A stretch of 45,086 nt of DNA from contig DLGG01000140.1 of NCBI GenBank assembly GCA_002482565.1, positions 780 through 45,865 of the forward strand, read 5' to 3'. How positions within the stretch are numbered: the first letter of the stretch is position 1; every line of letters begins with the position of its first letter. The notes beneath the pieces are model-generated. The model was given only the letters and a program-made list of their open reading frames with translations, had not been told where the DNA came from and searched no databases. Made by a program: the position numbers and the translations under genes. Below are positions 41,484-45,086 of the stretch, piece after piece. Source of the stretch: Solidesulfovibrio magneticus (lineage in GTDB: Bacteria; Desulfobacterota; Desulfovibrionia; Desulfovibrionales; Desulfovibrionaceae).

Positions 41484-41860
41484 GCGATTTGACGAGAGGC
41501 TTCGTCGGGCGTCTGTCCACCAGGGCCCAATGCGCCGCCGGGACAGCGTCGCCCGGACCGCCTCAGGCTCCAGCACCCCCAATCGTTGTCTTCACTCCGA
41601 AGCAGCCGCGGCACAGCCTGAGTCGTACGCCACGCCCGGAATCGCTTGGCGCGCCGTCTCCGCCCCCTACGCCCTCCTGGCCGGCACAGACATACCGCCA
41701 AGGGCGGCGTCCCCAAAAAACTCGGCCTGCCCAGACACGCCTTTGGACTCGGCGTTGAGCCGAGCGGCCCTCGCCCTACGCGAAACGAGTCCACCGGCTT
41801 CCAAACTGTTCGATTCAAGCTCTACTCATTAAAATAGCTTACAAAAAAAACGAACACGGC

Positions 41861-41958
41861 TTGTTCATATGCTGTTCGCTCATTGTTCTCTTATTGTTCT
41901 TTCGTTTTCTTTCGCTGTTCGTAAGCTGTTCGTTTCTCGGGGATTTGCTGTTCCTTAA
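41861..41958 (+). repeat. 11-bp-periodic TGTTC repeats
   Basis: TGTTC at 41862, 41873, 41884, 41895, 41916, 41927 and 41949: spacings 11, 11, 11, 21, 11, 22. Units read YTGTTCNTNNN. Related units (CTGTTCGCTCC, TTGTTCCTTGG, CTGTTCCTTAT, and TGTGCC variants) recur between 42108 and 42304. Confidence 0.65.
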
Positions 41959-42520
41959 GCGTTTCTTCGCCGTGCCTGGCTGTGCCTTTTCGGCGTGTCC
42001 GGACGCGGCATCCGGCCGTGCCGGCCAAACACCCCATCGGCTCCAAGCCGGCCCGAGGGCGGCTTGAGCCAATACGGCCAGCCGCCGGGAACGCCAAGAC
42101 CGTCGCCTGACTGTGCCTATCAACAACATTTCCACAATATTATTAGAGAAAATAACGAACATGTCCTGTTCGCTCCCTGTGCGCGCAGGTTCCTTACCAG
42201 CCTTGGCCTGTGCCTATCCCGGGCGTGGCTGTGCGTAACCGGCCCCGAAGCGTGTGTTTCGGGGCGACGATTGTTCCTTGGCCGTGCCTGACTGTTCCTT
42301 ATGGCGTGCATACGCCGATACGGCCGGAAAGCGGGAGAGTGTGGGAAAGGGGCGCGGCGCAAACCCAAGGCGCGGGGCCAGGAGGGGCGACGGCGCGGGC
42401 ACGGCCCTGCACCGGCCGCATCCGGCAATCCAAGGACGGAGCAGGCCCGGGGTGTCGCGGGAGGCGGCCGGCCGGCGCGGCTGTTTTCCGGACAGCCTCC
42501 GCAGCCGGCGGGCGGGCCGG

Positions 42521-42796
42521 CTATTTGGCCCGCAGCAGCTCCCAGTCGATGGCCAGCACCGCCGCGATCTTTTTGAGCGTCACCGCGCGCGGCCGGCTTT
42601 TGCGGGCCTCCATCTGGGTCACGGCGGCCGGGGATACGGCCAGCCGGCGGCCAAGCTCCTCCCGGGTCACGCCCAGGTGCTCCCGCCAGGCCCGGATGGG
42701 CGAATAGCCTTCCTCCACCAGCCAGGCCACTTCGCGCGGCAAGGGCTTGGGGGCGTTGGGGGCGTCGTTTTCCGTCGTGTCATTGTCCGCCATCAT
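42521..42796 (-). CDS. XRE-family helix-turn-helix regulator
   Basis: 91 aa; AGGAGGA before the ATG. Helix-turn-helix HLGVTREELGRRLAVSPAAVTQMEARKSRPRAVTLKKIAAVL at about 40-82, preceded by PLPREVAWLVEEGYSPIRAWRE. The N-terminal segment resembles antitoxin-type HTH proteins of HigA/HipB-like pairs, but no toxin gene is adjacent. Confidence 0.82.
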   Translation of the reverse strand: MMADNDTTENDAPNAPKPLPREVAWLVEEGYSPIRAWREHLGVTREELGRRLAVSPAAVTQMEARKSRPRAVTLKKIAAVLAIDWELLRAK

Positions 42797-42834
42797 GTCT
42801 CCTCCTGCCCGCCGCCCAGGGCTCGACGCAGCAT

Positions 42835-42862
42835 AAAAAAAGCCGTCCGCGTCGCGGACGGC
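42835..42862 (-). terminator. Rho-independent terminator of the anchored-protein gene
   Basis: Palindrome of 10-bp arms (42842-42851 with 42853-42862) followed by seven T on the minus strand. Confidence 0.85.
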
Positions 42863-42886
42863 CCAAAACGTTCGCGCGCCCTGCGG

Positions 42887-43747
42887 CTACTCCGGCCTGG
42901 CCCAGGCCGCCGCCACAAAGGGGGCCAGCGTGTCGCCGTCCTGGCGATAGAGATCCAGGGCGTCGCCCTCGGGGCCCGACCAGCGCACGGCCAGCTCCCG
43001 CCCGGACGCGCCGGCAAAGGCGAAAAGCGGCCGGTAGCTCTCGGGCGAAAACTCGCCGCCGTCGCCGGCCTGCCACGTGCCGCCGGCCTCGGCCGTCCCG
43101 GCATGGTCCAGATAGACCGTGGCCGCGCCGGGCATGGTCCAAGCCAGGGTCACCAGCTCGTCGCGGCCATGGGGCGCAAGCCGGGCCAGGGACAGCCGGC
43201 CGCCGTCGGAAAGCGTGCCGATCTCCCGGCACCAGACCACGTCGCGCCCGGTCCGGTCGGCCAGCTCATGCCGCACGGCCGGGGAACAGGCCACCTCCCC
43301 GGCGGCCGGGGTGACGGCCAGGACTTGCCGCGCGGCCAGGAAATCCTCGGTGGCCACCAGCACGTGGTCGCCCGGGCCAAAGGCCTGGCTGGCCGCGAAG
43401 ACCGCGCCCGACACTTCGCTAAAGTGCTGGGCCGACGCCTCGGGGGCCGGGTCGCCCCGCTGGGAGCCGGCATAGGCCAGATCGACCACCCGCCCCGGGG
43501 CGGCCACGGCTTTGCGAAAGCCCTTCATGCCCCGGGCCAGGCCCGGTTCCACCGGCACCAGCACCTGCCGGCCCGGCTGGTCGGCAAAGCCGAAAGCGCT
43601 GCCTGAAAGCACCTGGTTGGCTCCCGGGTCGTCCTCCCGGTAGTTGGCCTGGGCAAGGGCCATCATGGACAAGAGCAACACCAACACCGTAACGCCGCAC
43701 GCGGCCCGCCAGGGCAGTTCCCGGTCAGGCTTCGCCGACTCGCTCAT
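42887..43747 (-). CDS. Membrane-anchored extracytoplasmic protein, unknown function
   Basis: 286 aa. Cytoplasmic basic start, one hydrophobic helix (about 16-34, ACGVTVLVLLLSMMALAQA), then a soluble beta-rich domain with two cysteines (EVACSP, VVWCREI) that could form a disulfide. Repeated VLV/TLAW strand motifs. No family recognised. Single gene with its own terminator. Confidence 0.6.
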   Translation of the reverse strand: MSESAKPDRELPWRAACGVTVLVLLLSMMALAQANYREDDPGANQVLSGSAFGFADQPGRQVLVPVEPGLARGMKGFRKAVAAPGRVVDLAYAGSQRGDPAPEASAQHFSEVSGAVFAASQAFGPGDHVLVATEDFLAARQVLAVTPAAGEVACSPAVRHELADRTGRDVVWCREIGTLSDGGRLSLARLAPHGRDELVTLAWTMPGAATVYLDHAGTAEAGGTWQAGDGGEFSPESYRPLFAFAGASGRELAVRWSGPEGDALDLYRQDGDTLAPFVAAAWARPE

Positions 43748-43871
43748 GCAACAGTTCTCCCGCGCTTGTTCACAACTCTAGGCCGAGTGTCTCGTTCCCG
43801 AAAACGCCTGGGGCGTCTCGTGGGCTGCCAAAAAAACCAATGGATTTTCTTAAAAAAACCGTTCGTATTTT

Positions 43872-44786
43872 CTAAGGGGCTGGGCATGAACGTTTCCGGG
43901 CCGGAAGTCCCCAGACCTCGGCCACGGCTTCGGCCACCGCTTCGATGCACCGGTCCGCCGCCCGTTCGCGGCGGTGGACCAGGGCCAGTCCCAAGGCCAT
44001 GCCTTCCCATGGCCACACGCAGGCCTCGCCGGCAGCCGCCGCCTCCAGGGCGTCGTCGCGGCGCAGCAAGGTCAGTCCGACGCCGGCTGCCACCAGAGTG
44101 CGCAGCGTGGCGTCGTTGTCGCCCACCATCACCTTGTTGATGGGCAGTCCCCGGCGTGAAAACGAGGATTCGAGCAGATACTGGAACGGACAACGCTCGG
44201 AAAACCACACCCAGGGCAGGCCGGCCAGTTCGTCCCAATCGGCCCCACGCACCCGCTCGGCCCAGGAGGTCGGCCCCACCACGGCCATGGGCACCTCTTC
44301 CAGGGGGGTCACCGCCACCTCGTGCCCGGCCTCGATGATGTTGTCGTAGACGAAACCGACGTCAAGCCGGCCCAGGCGCACATTGTCGAGGATGCGCGGC
44401 GAACTGGAATTGACCAGATGCAGCTCCACCCCGGGATGCCGCCGGGTCATGACGGCCAGGATTTCCGGCACATGCAGGCGCGCGGCTTCGTTGTTGAGCC
44501 CCAGCCGCACCACGCCCGTCACGTCCTGGCGCAAGGCTCCGGCCCGCCGCCGCACGGCTTCCAGGCCGCGCAAGGCCTCCCGAGCCTCTTCCAAAAGCGC
44601 CCGGCCCTCGGCCGTCAGGCGCATGCCCTTGGGCGTGCGCGAAAAAAGCGCCACCCCGAGTTCCTCTTCCAGGCCCCGGATATGGGCGCTGACCGCCGGC
44701 AGGCTGGCGTTTAGCCGCTCAGCCGCCCGGGTGAGATGCTCCTCCTCGGCCACGGCCACGAAGGTGCGCAGGTGATAGTATTCCAC
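43872..44786 (-). CDS. LysR-family transcriptional regulator
   Basis: 304 aa from GTG 44786 (GGGAGGGG upstream). N-terminal winged helix YYHLRTFVAVAEEEHLTRAAERLNASLPAVSAHIRGLEEELG, then FSRTPKGMRLTAEG, and a periplasmic-binding-protein-like effector domain (VVRLGLNNEA, LDVGFVYDN, AAGVGLTLL). The Leu at LPAVSAHI replaces the usual Gln of S-Q-P-A-[LV]-S. Divergent from the gene at 44963, its probable target. Confidence 0.88.
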   Translation of the reverse strand: MEYYHLRTFVAVAEEEHLTRAAERLNASLPAVSAHIRGLEEELGVALFSRTPKGMRLTAEGRALLEEAREALRGLEAVRRRAGALRQDVTGVVRLGLNNEAARLHVPEILAVMTRRHPGVELHLVNSSSPRILDNVRLGRLDVGFVYDNIIEAGHEVAVTPLEEVPMAVVGPTSWAERVRGADWDELAGLPWVWFSERCPFQYLLESSFSRRGLPINKVMVGDNDATLRTLVAAGVGLTLLRRDDALEAAAAGEACVWPWEGMALGLALVHRRERAADRCIEAVAEAVAEVWGLPARKRSCPAP

Positions 44787-44962
44787 AACGCCCCTCCCGG
44801 CGTCGCGCGTCTTCGGCCAAGCCGAAGCACCGCTTCGGACATTGCGATTGGATCGCGACCGGCGCGGCGGGCTACGGTCCGACCGAACCCCAACCCGGCC
44901 TATGGCACAGCCCGCCCCCGTCGTAAAGGCCGGGCCGGGCGTGACGGATGGAGGAAAAAACA

Positions 44963-45086
44963 ATGTCCAATGTCAAGAACATCGTCGTCGCCAGCCTGGC
45001 CGTCGCCGCCATCCTCGCCCTTTTCGCCCTGGACCGGCCCTCGGCCGGCCCGGCCGCGCCGGCCCCTCGGGCGGCCGTCTCGCCGG
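44963..45086 (+). CDS. Exported or anchored protein, N-terminal fragment (cut by window end)
   Basis: ATG 44963 with GGAGG upstream. Reads MSNVKNIVVASLAVAAILAL, then FALDRPSAGPAAPAPRAAV, a signal anchor followed by a Pro/Ala-rich linker. Such starts are common in membrane fusion proteins of efflux pumps, but too little is present to tell. Divergent from the LysR gene with 176 bp between. Confidence 0.6.
   Translation, partial: MSNVKNIVVASLAVAAILALFALDRPSAGPAAPAPRAAVSP

Larger units (their letters stand above)
41355..42520. other. Gene-less region of about 1.1 kb with hairpin and repeat array
   Basis: No open frame here has a ribosome site or recognisable protein. It contains a 19-bp GC hairpin (41442-41483) and a degenerate 11-bp-periodic array of TGTTC units (41861-41990) with further units to 42304. 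Confidence 0.6.

Noticed and set aside
41351..41837. Open frames of about 150 codons on both strands
   Set aside because: No ribosome site, Arg/Ser/Pro-rich composition and no recognisable domain; they cross the long hairpin.
41861..42304. CRISPR array
   Set aside because: Units are only 11 bp with no constant spacers of 25-40 bp and no cas genes nearby; it is an iteron-like array.

Overview
The window is GC-rich chromosomal DNA (most genes carry G or C at third codon positions) interrupted by clearly AT-richer blocks. Gene content suggests a deltaproteobacterial sulfate reducer of the Desulfovibrio/Solidesulfovibrio type: a spore-photolyase-like radical SAM protein in a likely non-sporulating genome, a ZraP-like metal-stress protein behind a sigma-54 type promoter, several two-component proteins, and repeated GC-rich intergenic hairpins. 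The organism assignment is inference; no 16S rRNA gene or other marker is present.

Layout. 1-1296: the end of a prophage remnant (3' part of a terminase large subunit, a small membrane protein, an 18-codon stub). 1414-3167: ZraP-like protein, SHOCT protein and membrane-anchored TPR protein, separated by hairpins. 3394-7655 (-): a cell-surface glycosylation operon (GT2, methyltransferase, GT-C). 7717-10178: a BrnT-BrnA toxin-antitoxin locus whose antitoxin 3' end is duplicated (116 bp) on both sides of an AT-rich PAS histidine kinase; brnT carries a one-base frameshift in a run of seven A/T. 10403-14021: DUF2158 protein, dynamin-like GTPase, solitary HsdR-N-like protein, and an Hpt plus receiver pair.

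14037-26397: a mobilizable island of about 12.3 kb inserted in a tRNA-Arg gene. It has a tyrosine integrase, exact 49-bp att repeats and arrays of TTGCTCCA motifs inside both ends. Its mobilization block resembles ColE1: mobC, then a relaxase gene with mobB- and mobD-like genes nested in another frame. It also has a DUF3987 primase-like gene with an AlpA-like regulator behind 10-bp iterons, an MqsR-MqsA toxin-antitoxin pair, and one large AT-rich cargo gene. That cargo protein (1463 aa) joins an N-terminal NACHT-type STAND NTPase through a long helical region to a C-terminal PD-(D/E)xK nuclease-like domain. It is the best candidate here for an undescribed defence system.

26464-40868: ArsR regulator divergent from an exported metallo-beta-lactamase-fold protein, a decayed second mqsA tail, a Cache-PAS hybrid histidine kinase, a GlxA-type AraC regulator divergent from an exported DJ-1/PfpI protein, a sigma-54 response regulator, an EF-G paralogue lacking the G3 histidine, a ParB-like / SPL-like radical SAM / unknown operon, and a lipoprotein. 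41022-45086: a small unknown gene, about 1.1 kb without genes but with a large hairpin and an 11-bp-periodic TGTTC repeat array, an XRE regulator, an anchored protein of unknown function, and a LysR regulator divergent from a gene cut by the window end.
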